A stretch of 64,000 nt of DNA from JAHJKV01 sp963678135 (GTDB taxonomy: Bacteria; Desulfobacterota; Desulfovibrionia; Desulfovibrionales; Desulfovibrionaceae): positions 868,001-932,000 of the forward strand of contig OY782667.1 of NCBI GenBank assembly GCA_963678135.1, written 5' to 3'. The translations under genes were made by a program, and so were the position numbers. Of this stretch, positions 33,108 to 41,064 are shown in pieces. The first letter of the stretch is position 1. Each line of letters begins with the position of its first letter. The notes under the pieces are model-generated. The model saw only the letters and a program-made list of their open reading frames with translations, was not told the origin of the DNA and ran no database searches.

Positions 33108-33204
33108 TTCTCTTACATCCTTAAGTAACAAATCACTTATCCCAGCCTCCTGATATGCGACAGGGTGCATATCAAAGGCTATCTCTTCAGATTTTTCAGA
33201 GTCA
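33108..33204 (-). pseudogene. Fragment paralogous to the C-terminus of the protein at 34856-36190
   Basis: The minus strand reads SEKSEEIAFDMHPVAYQEAG then ISDLLLKDVRE. This aligns with PEKFEEIAFDMHSDAYEEAG and IHELPLEDVRE in the 444-residue protein at 34856-36190. Only about 31 codons remain, cut on one side by MITE sequence. The DNA similarity is visible by eye (TCAAAGGCTATCTCTTCAG against TCAAAGGCTATTTCTTCAA). It is a leftover copy of a related gene that once followed the lipoprotein gene. Confidence 0.75.
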
Positions 33205-33858
33205 TTGCTCGATTAAAATTCTAGGTGCAAGATAACAGAAACTGTCTCCTTGGCTTTGTCTCCAAACATGAGGCAAAAGGTTCTTTGGAGACATTTTGCT
33301 ACCTAATCCAAAATCTTTAGGGTTTAAGTTTATAGTTTTTAGCTCATATGTGTCAGGAATTGGTAAATCTGGGTGCTTGTTCTTATGAAATGTGACTAAA
33401 GAATTCCACATAGCCAAATCATGAAAACCATCAGTTTTAGTAGGAAGGATGCGTGGCGAATAAAAATCTGCAAAAAGAACTGATATTTCTTCCCATTTGC
33501 CCGCATGGGTTCTTGTATATAAGCCAATCCAAGAGCCTGTAGTGCCACTCATGCTCATCAACCCAGAGGTTAAAAAGACTTCATCTAAGCCGTCATCATT
33601 GATGTCCGCTGCTGCAACAAAGTAATTCTCCATGGGGTCTTGCCCAAAAGATATATCTCCTTCAATGAGTTCTTTACAAAGCTTAAAAATTACTTCCTTA
33701 TATTTGCTTTCTTTTAAGAGCTGCCAATGTAAAGGTTCAGGAGACCAAGAACGGCTAGAGCAGGCTGTAATACTGCTGAGGCTACAAGCCAGCAGCACAA
33801 AGAAAAGAAGGCGCAGAACACTTTCTGCGCCTTTCTGAATACTTTTACTTATTATCAT
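33202..33858 (-). CDS. Lipoprotein with one VCBS-type calcium loop
   Basis: A 218-residue exported protein. Residues 1-33 form a lipoprotein signal (LLFFVLLACSLSSITAC), with lipid Cys33. One FG-GAP-like loop (VAAADINDDGLDEVFL) lies near 80-95. The remainder is of unknown fold. The ATG at 33858 overlaps the end of the upstream toxin-like fragment by 14 bases, a sign of translational coupling as in effector-immunity pairs. Longer starts upstream are not credible because they remove the signal peptide. Function is not recognised. Confidence 0.7.
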   Translation of the reverse strand: MIISKSIQKGAESVLRLLFFVLLACSLSSITACSSRSWSPEPLHWQLLKESKYKEVIFKLCKELIEGDISFGQDPMENYFVAAADINDDGLDEVFLTSGLMSMSGTTGSWIGLYTRTHAGKWEEISVLFADFYSPRILPTKTDGFHDLAMWNSLVTFHKNKHPDLPIPDTYELKTINLNPKDFGLGSKMSPKNLLPHVWRQSQGDSFCYLAPRILIEQ

Positions 33859-34114
33859 CTTCAGTACAGTAAAGGTGAAAGCCAGCCATTTTCTTAACAT
33901 ATTCTTCAACAGGGGTCTTAAAACCATCTCTGGGGATATTTTTGCCGTTGCTTGTGAAATATGGTTTAGCACTAGTTGCCCCCTTAAGATGAACAGCAGC
34001 AATTATCCCAGATTTAGTAATTTTGATACCATTTATAGTTTTTCCTACATATTTGTCAATCCCTTGATCTTTAGCCTGCTGCCATTGCCAAGCGACCAAA
34101 TCACGGATGCCTTT
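33845..34114 (-). pseudogene. C-terminal fragment of a larger enzyme or effector
   Basis: Open from 34114 after a stop, with no proper start. It encodes an 84-residue tail: VAWQWQQAKDQGIDKYVGKT, then INGIKITKSGIIAAVHLKGA and a closing GFKTPVEEYVKKMAGF. The pattern (YVGKTINGI...SGIIAAVHLKGA) resembles the C-terminal part of bacterial proteins related to muramidases or secreted effectors, from memory only. The N-terminal domain is missing, so I treat it as a remnant. It overlaps the lipoprotein start. Confidence 0.6.
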
Positions 34115-34155
34115 TTACCCTTGACTTTATTTCTTATATTTGAAAATTGAAAAGA

Positions 34156-34803
34156 ATGAGTGCGAAAATGGCTTCTTTAATCTACGGCGGTCTTTGTGGA
34201 CTTGTAATGTTTTCTTTCCTTGCCTATCTCGGCATTGAAATAATTGTGAGGGAACATATTATTTTCCCTATAAAAATTGCAATATCCTTTTTAGTGGGAG
34301 GATACTTTTCATGGTATCTGATAATAGCGCGTAAGAAACGTTTGAGTGCGAGAACAGCTTCTTTAATATACGGCGTTCTTTGTGGAATCGTAGGGCTTTT
34401 TTTTGCAGAAATTATAGAAATATCAGTTTTTGGAAGAAGATATTTATTTTATATCTTTTTAGCTGTTTCTTCTTTTTGCTCTGGTGCATTTTTTTGGTTT
34501 TTGATTATTGAGCGTAAGAAAAAGTTTGGGATCATAAGAGGATTATTTGTTAGTATAGCTACAACAATAGCATCCCACTATCTTGTTTGGTTTTTGATGG
34601 GGATAGCAGCTAATATATTTTATTACATTTTCGATGAAAAAATTCGTAATTTTGGCTCTCCACCAGTAAATATATTGGGACTTTTGATAATATCATGGAT
34701 AACATCCATATGTAGTATTGTTTTTACAGGATATCTTACCCTGATTGTATGCGTTATTGTTACTTTCATTTTTGGTGCTGTGCGTAGCAGAATGATTCAA
34801 TAA
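34156..34803 (+). CDS. Polytopic membrane protein with an internal duplication
   Basis: A 215-residue inner-membrane protein with about six hydrophobic helices. Its first half contains SAKMASLIYGGLCGLV and, about 60 residues later, SARTASLIYGVLCGIV, so the protein has an internal duplication of a two-helix unit. No active-site motif is visible. The ATG at 34156 is chosen; a TTG at 34147 is also possible. It is transcribed away from the neighbouring fragments and could serve as an immunity or accessory protein, but that is inference from location. Confidence 0.6.
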   Translation: MSAKMASLIYGGLCGLVMFSFLAYLGIEIIVREHIIFPIKIAISFLVGGYFSWYLIIARKKRLSARTASLIYGVLCGIVGLFFAEIIEISVFGRRYLFYIFLAVSSFCSGAFFWFLIIERKKKFGIIRGLFVSIATTIASHYLVWFLMGIAANIFYYIFDEKIRNFGSPPVNILGLLIISWITSICSIVFTGYLTLIVCVIVTFIFGAVRSRMIQ

Positions 34804-34855
34804 AATTTTTCTATCTACGCACAGTTTTAACTTTTACATTGTTATATACTTGTTT

Positions 34856-36190
34856 TTAATATTCAATCAAATTGATTAATTGATTTTGCATTATATTTTT
34901 AGCTTCATGGACTCTTTTATTTATATCCTCGTTACGCGCAACCTCCCATAGTTCTTTAAGAGCATTTAATGTCAGTGAATCTGAAAAGTCAACTCCTCTT
35001 AATGTTTCTCTTACATCCTCAAGTGGCAGTTCATGAATTCCAGCCTCCTCATATGCGTCCGAGTGCATATCAAAGGCTATTTCTTCAAATTTTTCAGGAT
35101 CAAGCTCATCCATTTTGCCAGAGGCAATGCCTTCTTCCATTTTTTCCTGCAAAATACGCCGAGTATCATCCACCCATTGTTTCCCTTTGTCAGAGAGCTT
35201 GCCACGGACTTCATCTGAAAAAACATGGGCATATTTGTCCCCGTATTCCAGATAATAACTCGGCGGTTCTTTGTCAGGATGCCTGCGTTTGAAATCATCG
35301 TGCCGCCATTTATAATATTCAGTAGTTCCAAGCACTTCCTTGGGTACAGGGGAAGGCTTAATTGCGTTTTGAGCTTGCTCTGCTTCCTGCGTTGTTTCTT
35401 CTTGCTGCGGATATTCCTGCTTTTCAGATTCTTTCTGTTTGAACAGTGAGGATGCCTCTTGCTCATTTTGTTGTGGAATTTTTTGTTTTCCTGTCTCCTG
35501 TTCTTTTGTCTCCTGTGCGTTTTGCGTGGTCTCTTCTCTTCGTAATTTTAGCGATCCCAAGGTATTGTTCTGCTCTGGCAAATTATCCCCGCTCGCTTTA
35601 GGATTTTGGCTAAGCGCATTGAGAGCTTGAGCATTTGGATTAAAATCAGAGATACTTTTGTCTAGGCGTTCACCCAAATTTACACCTAAGTCTGCTAAAA
35701 TACTCTGTCTTTTAAACTTCGGAGGTTTAATCTTCCAGTTTGAAGTGTCTGTAGGTTTTTTAATTTTGTTTTCTGCTCGCAAATCAAAATCTGGGAAAAA
35801 AATATGAGGCTGTTCGTCTAATACCTCAAAATTGCCGTATCTTTCAAGACTGTCGCTACTTTTTGGTTTAGTTTGTGGCGCAAAGGTCTCGTCCAAAACA
35901 GCTTTGCCTTGCGGCTTGTTTTGCTGGTTTTTTGCTGGAAACCAGTCTTTGTCTTTTTCCACCACCCACCAATCAGCTCTGTCCTTGCCTCGCTTTTTTT
36001 GGGAAATATCTCCATGCGCTGCTACTGGCTCAAACTTGCCAGTTTCATACTGCACCCACTGCTTTTTCGTTGAATCATATGGATTGTAAGAATTACCGTA
36101 TTTAACCTTTGCATGTTTATGCTTTGGGTCTTTGTTTAGGATGTCAACATACAAATCCTTTTCGCTGTTTTCCCAAGGGTTGAATGACAT
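34856..36190 (-). CDS. Large charged protein, possible polymorphic-toxin-type effector
   Basis: A 444-residue soluble protein with no signal peptide. Residues 1-60 contain NPWENSEKDLYVDIL and YNPYDSTKKQWVQYE. Residues 195-300 are a Gln/Glu-rich linker (EETTQNAQETKEQETGKQ). The C-terminal 150 residues form a compact domain: GDKYAHVFSDEVRGKLSDKG, WVDDTRRILQEKMEEG, EEIAFDMHSDAYEEAG. I associate this last pattern with a domain shared by bacterial polymorphic toxins, but the activity is unknown. The start follows GGAGGGCAAAA; a related fragment lies at 33108-33204. Confidence 0.6.
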   Translation of the reverse strand: MSFNPWENSEKDLYVDILNKDPKHKHAKVKYGNSYNPYDSTKKQWVQYETGKFEPVAAHGDISQKKRGKDRADWWVVEKDKDWFPAKNQQNKPQGKAVLDETFAPQTKPKSSDSLERYGNFEVLDEQPHIFFPDFDLRAENKIKKPTDTSNWKIKPPKFKRQSILADLGVNLGERLDKSISDFNPNAQALNALSQNPKASGDNLPEQNNTLGSLKLRREETTQNAQETKEQETGKQKIPQQNEQEASSLFKQKESEKQEYPQQEETTQEAEQAQNAIKPSPVPKEVLGTTEYYKWRHDDFKRRHPDKEPPSYYLEYGDKYAHVFSDEVRGKLSDKGKQWVDDTRRILQEKMEEGIASGKMDELDPEKFEEIAFDMHSDAYEEAGIHELPLEDVRETLRGVDFSDSLTLNALKELWEVARNEDINKRVHEAKNIMQNQLINLIEY

Positions 36191-36217
36191 TTTTGCCCTC
36201 CGTCTTTGCTGTTTTTG

Positions 36218-36233
36218 CTTGGAAAATTCCAAG
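36218..36233. promoter_or_regulatory. Inverted repeat in the leader of the 444-residue gene
   Basis: CTTGGAA-AA-TTCCAAG is a perfect 7-bp inverted repeat located 28 bases upstream of the ATG at 36190. It may be an operator or a small leader hairpin. The rest of the 36239-36559 gap holds no gene that I can support. Confidence 0.35.
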
Positions 36234-36453
36234 TACACAGCAATATACCCCCGGTTTCTGACTCAGGACAAAAATACCCCTTCAATGGAAAGCAAAAGCA
36301 TAAAGATTTCCATATTGACAGGGTTTTTGGGAGGGGACTTTTGTATAATCTTGAGAGCTTTGTGCCTTCTTTATATTCCTGCTTTCCCTGTGTAGCTATT
36401 GCACCAGTAGTGAGGGCAGTTTAAAAAGCCTTCGTTTTTCAAAGCAAAACGTC

Positions 36454-36488
36454 TTGACCTTTTTCCTGTGTTCTGAAATAGAAACAGG
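36454..36488 (+). promoter_or_regulatory. Candidate promoter/operator upstream of the dsr locus
   Basis: TTGACC at 36454-36459 is a good -35, with AATAGA 17 bases later as a weak -10. The same stretch contains the interrupted palindrome CCTGTGTTCT-GAAAT-AGAAACAGG, overlapping the -10. This could be an activator or repressor site for the dsr transcript. It does not match the Rex or HcpR consensus known from sulfate reducers. Confidence 0.3.
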
Positions 36489-36559
36489 AGTCATACGTTA
36501 TTATTTTCACAAGAATTGCCTTTTTTGAAAAAAGTAGCGAACAAAAGTGGAGAAGCTTT

Positions 36560-37126
36560 GTGAACCTTATTGAGTGTCTTAAAGAACAAAAAAAGGAGTT
36601 AGCCCAAAAATGGGCTGATCTTATTTTAGATACTTATCCGGAGGAAACCAAAGCTGTTTGGAAAGGGAAAAAAAATAAATTTTCCAATCCAATAGGTGCT
36701 GCAATAGATGAAGGTACTTCAGCTCTTTTTGAGCTTGCCCTTGAATGGGACGATGCGGACGCACTGCATGATGCTCTTGAACCTTTGGTAAAAATCAGAG
36801 CCATTCAAAATTATGCTCCGTCCAAAGCACTTGTTTTTGTTTTGCTTCTCAAAAAGCTGTTGCGCCAAGAATTTTTGCAGGAGCTTTCTGCCAAGGGGCA
36901 GCTTGAGGATCTTTTAGAGTTTGAAGCCCGTGTTGATAATGTGCTTCTCATGGCTTTTGATGTCTATTCTGAGGCTCGTGAGCTTATATTTGAAAGCAGG
37001 GTTAAGGAAGTGAAAAACGCGCAGTATAATCTGCTGCGACGTGCAAATATGATATTGGATAAAACGGCCACTGGGGTCGAAAAATCATACGAAGCGAGCG
37101 AGGATGTGCTCGATTCGAAATTTTAG
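36560..37126 (+). CDS. RsbRD N-terminal-domain protein heading the dsr operon
   Basis: A 188-residue cytoplasmic, helical protein resembling the RsbRD_N domain (LIECLKEQKKELAQKWADLI and DALEPLVKIRAIQNYAPSKAL). I recall a similar protein preceding dsrM in Desulfovibrio. The GTG start has GGAGAAG upstream. It ends 14 bases before dsrM, so it is co-transcribed. Its role is unknown; a sensor or regulator of the complex is possible because related domains occur in stressosome proteins and in globin-like sensor folds. Confidence 0.82.
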   Translation: MNLIECLKEQKKELAQKWADLILDTYPEETKAVWKGKKNKFSNPIGAAIDEGTSALFELALEWDDADALHDALEPLVKIRAIQNYAPSKALVFVLLLKKLLRQEFLQELSAKGQLEDLLEFEARVDNVLLMAFDVYSEARELIFESRVKEVKNAQYNLLRRANMILDKTATGVEKSYEASEDVLDSKF

Positions 37127-37140
37127 CGAGGTGACGGTAG

Positions 37141-38172
37141 ATGAATGCATTGTACTCACTCACTTTCGTCTTTGCCTTGGTGTTGATTCCCATAATTGGG
37201 GTCGGAGCCGCACATCTGGATAATTTCTTTGGTGTGTGCGTCCCTCTTACGGCAATCATCATCTTTGTGGCAGGGTTCACGATTAAGGTTCTCAAATGGA
37301 TTAAAAGCCCTGTGCCGTTTCGTATCCCGACAACGGGCGGTCAACAACAAACGCTTGACTGGATCAAGCATGATACCTTGGATAATCCTTCAACCGGTCC
37401 ACAGACCGTGTTGCGGATGTTGCTTGAGGTACTGACTTTTCGTTCCCTTTTCCGCAATACTCGTGTGGAATTGGATAAGGATACAGGAACGGTCGGATAT
37501 GCTTCAACCAAATGGCTTTGGGCCTTTTCCCTTTTATTCCATTATGGTTTTTTCCTGATATTCTTCAGGCATTTCCGTTTGTTTATGGATCCGATTCCGC
37601 TTCCTCTGACTTTTCTAGAGTTCGGAGACGGTATTATGCAAATCGGGGTACCAACATTGTATCTTTCAGATATACTCATTTTAGTTGGTGCTTTGTTTTT
37701 GTTTGGACGCCGTTTATGGGATGCAAAAGTACGGTATATTTCTTTAGTGACTGATTATTTCCCACTTCTTTTGATTATTGGGATTGCTCTTTCAGGCATT
37801 TATATGCGTTACTTCGCCAAGGTGGATATTATTTCCATCAAGAAGTTGACCATGGGCTTGGTTACTTTTGATTTTACCCAAATTCCTTTTGATAAAATAG
37901 ACGTGAGCTTTTTTGTGCATGTCTTTTTGGTCTCAACGCTTTTGGTATATTTCCCCTTTTCTAAGCTTATGCACCTCGGTGGTGTTTTTCTTTCACCTAC
38001 CCGAAATATGCCCAATGATACCCGAATTCGCCACCACGCAAATCCGTGGAACGAATATATCAAGCCACATTCCTATGAAGCCTATGAAAAGGATTTTGGC
38101 GTGCCCATGGCCGAGGCCGGATTGCCTTTAGATAATCCGGAAAATGCCAAACCGGCAGAAGAACAAGGCTAG
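37141..38172 (+). CDS. dsrM: DsrM, menaquinol-oxidising membrane cytochrome b subunit
   Basis: DsrM is a NarI-like membrane subunit that binds b-type heme and exchanges electrons with menaquinone. It hands them to DsrK and so to DsrC in dissimilatory sulfite reduction. The 343-residue protein has about six membrane helices; likely heme ligands include His in LLFHYGFFLIFFRHFRLF and in SFFVHVFLVSTLL. The start follows GAGGTGACGGTAG. Genes dsrM to dsrP follow one another closely, overlapping or nearly so. Confidence 0.96.
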   Translation: MNALYSLTFVFALVLIPIIGVGAAHLDNFFGVCVPLTAIIIFVAGFTIKVLKWIKSPVPFRIPTTGGQQQTLDWIKHDTLDNPSTGPQTVLRMLLEVLTFRSLFRNTRVELDKDTGTVGYASTKWLWAFSLLFHYGFFLIFFRHFRLFMDPIPLPLTFLEFGDGIMQIGVPTLYLSDILILVGALFLFGRRLWDAKVRYISLVTDYFPLLLIIGIALSGIYMRYFAKVDIISIKKLTMGLVTFDFTQIPFDKIDVSFFVHVFLVSTLLVYFPFSKLMHLGGVFLSPTRNMPNDTRIRHHANPWNEYIKPHSYEAYEKDFGVPMAEAGLPLDNPENAKPAEEQG

Positions 38173-38215
38173 AGGCTGACCGGATCACCCTCTTACAGAC
38201 CGGAGAAAACGTACT

Positions 38216-39874
38216 ATGGATATGAAACCAAAAGAACTCATTAAGAGTTTAAATTATGATCCGCCGTCCAAAAATTGGATGGACATTAAGGCGGACACCT
38301 CGATGGGTAATTGGGCCTATCCTGGTAAGCCGGACATTATTCAAAATTTGATGAATGCCGGATTGCCTATGGCCAACCCTCGCGAATGGCTGCCTTCTGA
38401 TGAAGATTGGAAACTGCCACCAAATTGGCAGGATATTGTGAAAAAAGGTTTTAGGGAACGCCTTGATAAATATCGTTCCTTTAAGGTCTTTATGGATATT
38501 TGTGTTCGTTGCGGAGCTTGCGCGGACAAATGCCATTATTTTATTGGTTCTGGTGACCCAAAGAACATGCCGGTTCTGCGTGCTGAGCTGCTGCGTTCCA
38601 TTTATCGTGGCGAGTTCACCACGGCAGGTAAAATATTGACCAAACTTACAGGTTCCCGTGTTTTGACAGAAGATGTGATTAAAGAATGGTTTATCTATTT
38701 CTATCAATGCACGGAATGTCGCCGTTGTTCTTTATTCTGCCCTTATGGTATTGATACTGCTGAAATTACCATGATGGCTCGTGAGCTTTTGCACCTTTTG
38801 GGTATCAATATCAACTGGATTATGGAACCAGTTGCCAATTGTAACCGCACCGGAAACCATTTGGGTATTCAGCCCCATGCTTTTGCTGATATTGTCGAGT
38901 TTATGGTCGATGATATTGAAGAAGTTACCGGGGTTCGGGTCAAGGCACCCTTGAACGAGAAGGGGCATGAAATTCTTTTTATTACCCCGTCTGGAGACGC
39001 TTTTGCTGATCCCGGAATTTATACCTTTATGGGCTATCTGATCTTGTTCCATTATCTGGATTTAGATTATACATGGTCGACCTATGCCTCTGAGGGTGGT
39101 AACTTCGGCTTGTTTACCAGTTCTGAAACCATGCAAAAACTCAATGCCAAAATGTATGCTGAAGCCAATCGTTTGGGCTGCAAGTGGATTCTTGGTGGTG
39201 AGTGCGGACATATGTGGCGTGTTATTAACCAGTATATGGATACCATGAACGCCCATGTGCAAGGTCCGCAAATGGGTACTCCGGTAAGCCCGATTACTGG
39301 TACTGTGTTTAAGAACGCAGCAGCTACAAAAATGGTGCATATCACGGAGTTTACCGCTGATCTGATTAAGCACGGTAAGCTGAACCTTGATACAAGTCGC
39401 AATGCAAAGATTATTTCTACTTTCCATGATTCGTGTAACCCAGCGCGAGCCATGGGGCTTCTCGAAGAACCGCGTATCTGCCTTAAGGCAGCTTGTGATT
39501 CTTTTTATGAGATGCCTGAAAACACGATTAAGGAAAAAACATACTGCTGTGCCGGTGGTTCTGGTTTGAACACGGATGAAATTATGGACATTCGTTTACG
39601 CGGTGGAATGCCTCGTGGGGCTGCACTGAGACATGTGCAAGAAGAACATGGCGTGAACATGATGGCCTGTGTCTGTGCTATTGACCGCGCTACGCTAATT
39701 CCTCTTGCGGATTACTGGGCACCGGGTGTTCAGATTTGCGGTGTGCATGAACTTATCGGAAATGCTTTGATTCTCGAAGGCGAACATGAGCGGACCATGG
39801 ACTTGCGTCAGGAACCGCTACCCGGCTTTGAGGATGAAGATGACGACTGGACACCGCCGAGTCAGGAGGATTAG
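38216..39874 (+). CDS. dsrK: DsrK, iron-sulfur heterodisulfide-reductase-like subunit
   Basis: DsrK is the cytoplasmic catalytic subunit thought to reduce the DsrC trisulfide. Two ferredoxin-type motifs are seen: CVRCGACADKCHYF near residue 98-111 and CTECRRCSLFCPYG near 164-177. The HdrD-like CCG region includes TFHDSCNPAR and CCAGGSGLN, which hold the special catalytic 4Fe-4S cluster. Length (552) is standard. It begins 43 bases after dsrM with GGAGAA before the ATG and ends four bases before dsrJ. Confidence 0.97.
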   Translation: MDMKPKELIKSLNYDPPSKNWMDIKADTSMGNWAYPGKPDIIQNLMNAGLPMANPREWLPSDEDWKLPPNWQDIVKKGFRERLDKYRSFKVFMDICVRCGACADKCHYFIGSGDPKNMPVLRAELLRSIYRGEFTTAGKILTKLTGSRVLTEDVIKEWFIYFYQCTECRRCSLFCPYGIDTAEITMMARELLHLLGININWIMEPVANCNRTGNHLGIQPHAFADIVEFMVDDIEEVTGVRVKAPLNEKGHEILFITPSGDAFADPGIYTFMGYLILFHYLDLDYTWSTYASEGGNFGLFTSSETMQKLNAKMYAEANRLGCKWILGGECGHMWRVINQYMDTMNAHVQGPQMGTPVSPITGTVFKNAAATKMVHITEFTADLIKHGKLNLDTSRNAKIISTFHDSCNPARAMGLLEEPRICLKAACDSFYEMPENTIKEKTYCCAGGSGLNTDEIMDIRLRGGMPRGAALRHVQEEHGVNMMACVCAIDRATLIPLADYWAPGVQICGVHELIGNALILEGEHERTMDLRQEPLPGFEDEDDDWTPPSQED

Positions 39875-39878
39875 TGTC

Positions 39879-40304
39879 ATGGCCAAATCATACTATACAA
39901 AAAGAATCCTCTTTGGATTGTGCGTGTTTTTAGGGCTTATCTTGGCTCCTTTTGCCTATAATCAATTAACTCCGACATATAAGGATCCGGAGGTAAAATT
40001 GCCTACCGCAGCACAGATGCAGGCAGCTGGTTTTGCTACAGCCACTTGTATTGAATCCAAGGAATTTATGCGTGAAAAGCACATGACTCTCCTTGATCAA
40101 TGGCGTGACTGGGCTCTTCGTGACGGCAAAAGAAGTTATGTGAGTCAAACCGGACTGGAGTATGAAATCAGCCTCCAGCGTACTTGCATGAAATGCCATA
40201 CCAACAAAGCAGAGTTTTGCGATAAATGCCATACGGTGGCAGCTGCTGACCCATATTGTTGGGATTGCCATATTCAGCCGGAGGGATACAATGAAGGACA
40301 CTAG
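39879..40304 (+). CDS. dsrJ: DsrJ, periplasmic triheme cytochrome c
   Basis: DsrJ is anchored by an uncleaved N-terminal helix (9-30) and faces the periplasm. Three CxxCH heme sites are visible at C103 (CMKCH), C114 (CDKCH) and C127 (CWDCH). Cys57 in ATCIESKEF is the candidate for the unusual cysteine axial ligand known in this family. AGGAGG precedes the ATG at 39879; the longer frame from 39786 overlaps dsrK and is rejected. The end overlaps dsrO by 14 bases. Confidence 0.96.
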   Translation: MAKSYYTKRILFGLCVFLGLILAPFAYNQLTPTYKDPEVKLPTAAQMQAAGFATATCIESKEFMREKHMTLLDQWRDWALRDGKRSYVSQTGLEYEISLQRTCMKCHTNKAEFCDKCHTVAAADPYCWDCHIQPEGYNEGH

Positions 40305-41055
40305 AAGAAACTTCCTTAAGTTTATCGGTCTCTCCGCCGCAGGCTTGGCCATCAGCCCTGCTGGAGCCTTGGCTTCAAGCGGTAGCGCAGGGCCGGTGCA
40401 TAAAAAAGAAAGTATTACGGCTAAACGTTGGGCAATGGTTATTGATACACGGAAAATCAATACTAAAGAGCAGCTAGAAAAGCTTGAACAAGCTTGCCAC
40501 CATTGGCATAATGTACCGCATATCACAGGTAAGCAGGAGATTAAATGGATTTGGGGTGACCATTTCCATGCCGTGTTCACCGAGAAGCATAATAACTTCC
40601 CAGCAGAAGATATAATGAAACGTGAATATGTGATGATGTGTAATCATTGCGAAAATCCACCTTGTGTGCGCGTGTGTCCTACCAAGGCCACATATAAGCG
40701 TGAGGATGGTATTGTTGCTATGGATTATCATCGCTGCATTGGCTGTCGCTATTGCATGGCTGGTTGCCCATATGGCGCACGCAGCTTTAATTTCATGGAT
40801 CCTCGTCCTCATCTTCATGATTTGAACAAGGAATTTCCTACGCGCATGAAAGGCGTTGTGGAAAAATGTAACTTCTGTGTGGATCGTCTCTCCATGGGTA
40901 AACAACCTGCATGTGTTGAGGCTTCCGACGGCGCATTGACCTTCGGCGATTTGGCTGACGAAAATTCCGAAGTACGCAAATTGCTTCGTGAAAACCTTAC
41001 TATTCGACGCAAACCGTCCGTGGGTACTGAACCCGGCGTCTACTACATTATTTAG
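40291..41055 (+). CDS. dsrO: DsrO, Tat-exported ferredoxin-like subunit
   Basis: DsrO is a periplasmic iron-sulfur protein passing electrons between DsrJ and DsrP. The Tat signal is RRNFLKFIGLSAAGLA at residues 4-19. Mature domain cysteine groups are CNHCENPPCVRVCP, CIGCRYCMAGCPYG and CNFCVDRLSMG-KQPAC, consistent with several 4Fe-4S clusters. Length (254) is normal. It overlaps dsrJ and ends nine bases before dsrP. Confidence 0.96.
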   Translation: MKDTRRNFLKFIGLSAAGLAISPAGALASSGSAGPVHKKESITAKRWAMVIDTRKINTKEQLEKLEQACHHWHNVPHITGKQEIKWIWGDHFHAVFTEKHNNFPAEDIMKREYVMMCNHCENPPCVRVCPTKATYKREDGIVAMDYHRCIGCRYCMAGCPYGARSFNFMDPRPHLHDLNKEFPTRMKGVVEKCNFCVDRLSMGKQPACVEASDGALTFGDLADENSEVRKLLRENLTIRRKPSVGTEPGVYYII

Positions 41056-41064
41056 GGGGTCGCC

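Noticed and set aside
39786..39878. Longer N-terminus for DsrJ
   Set aside because: It lies inside the dsrK coding sequence, while ATG 39879 has AGGAGG and gives the normal membrane anchor.
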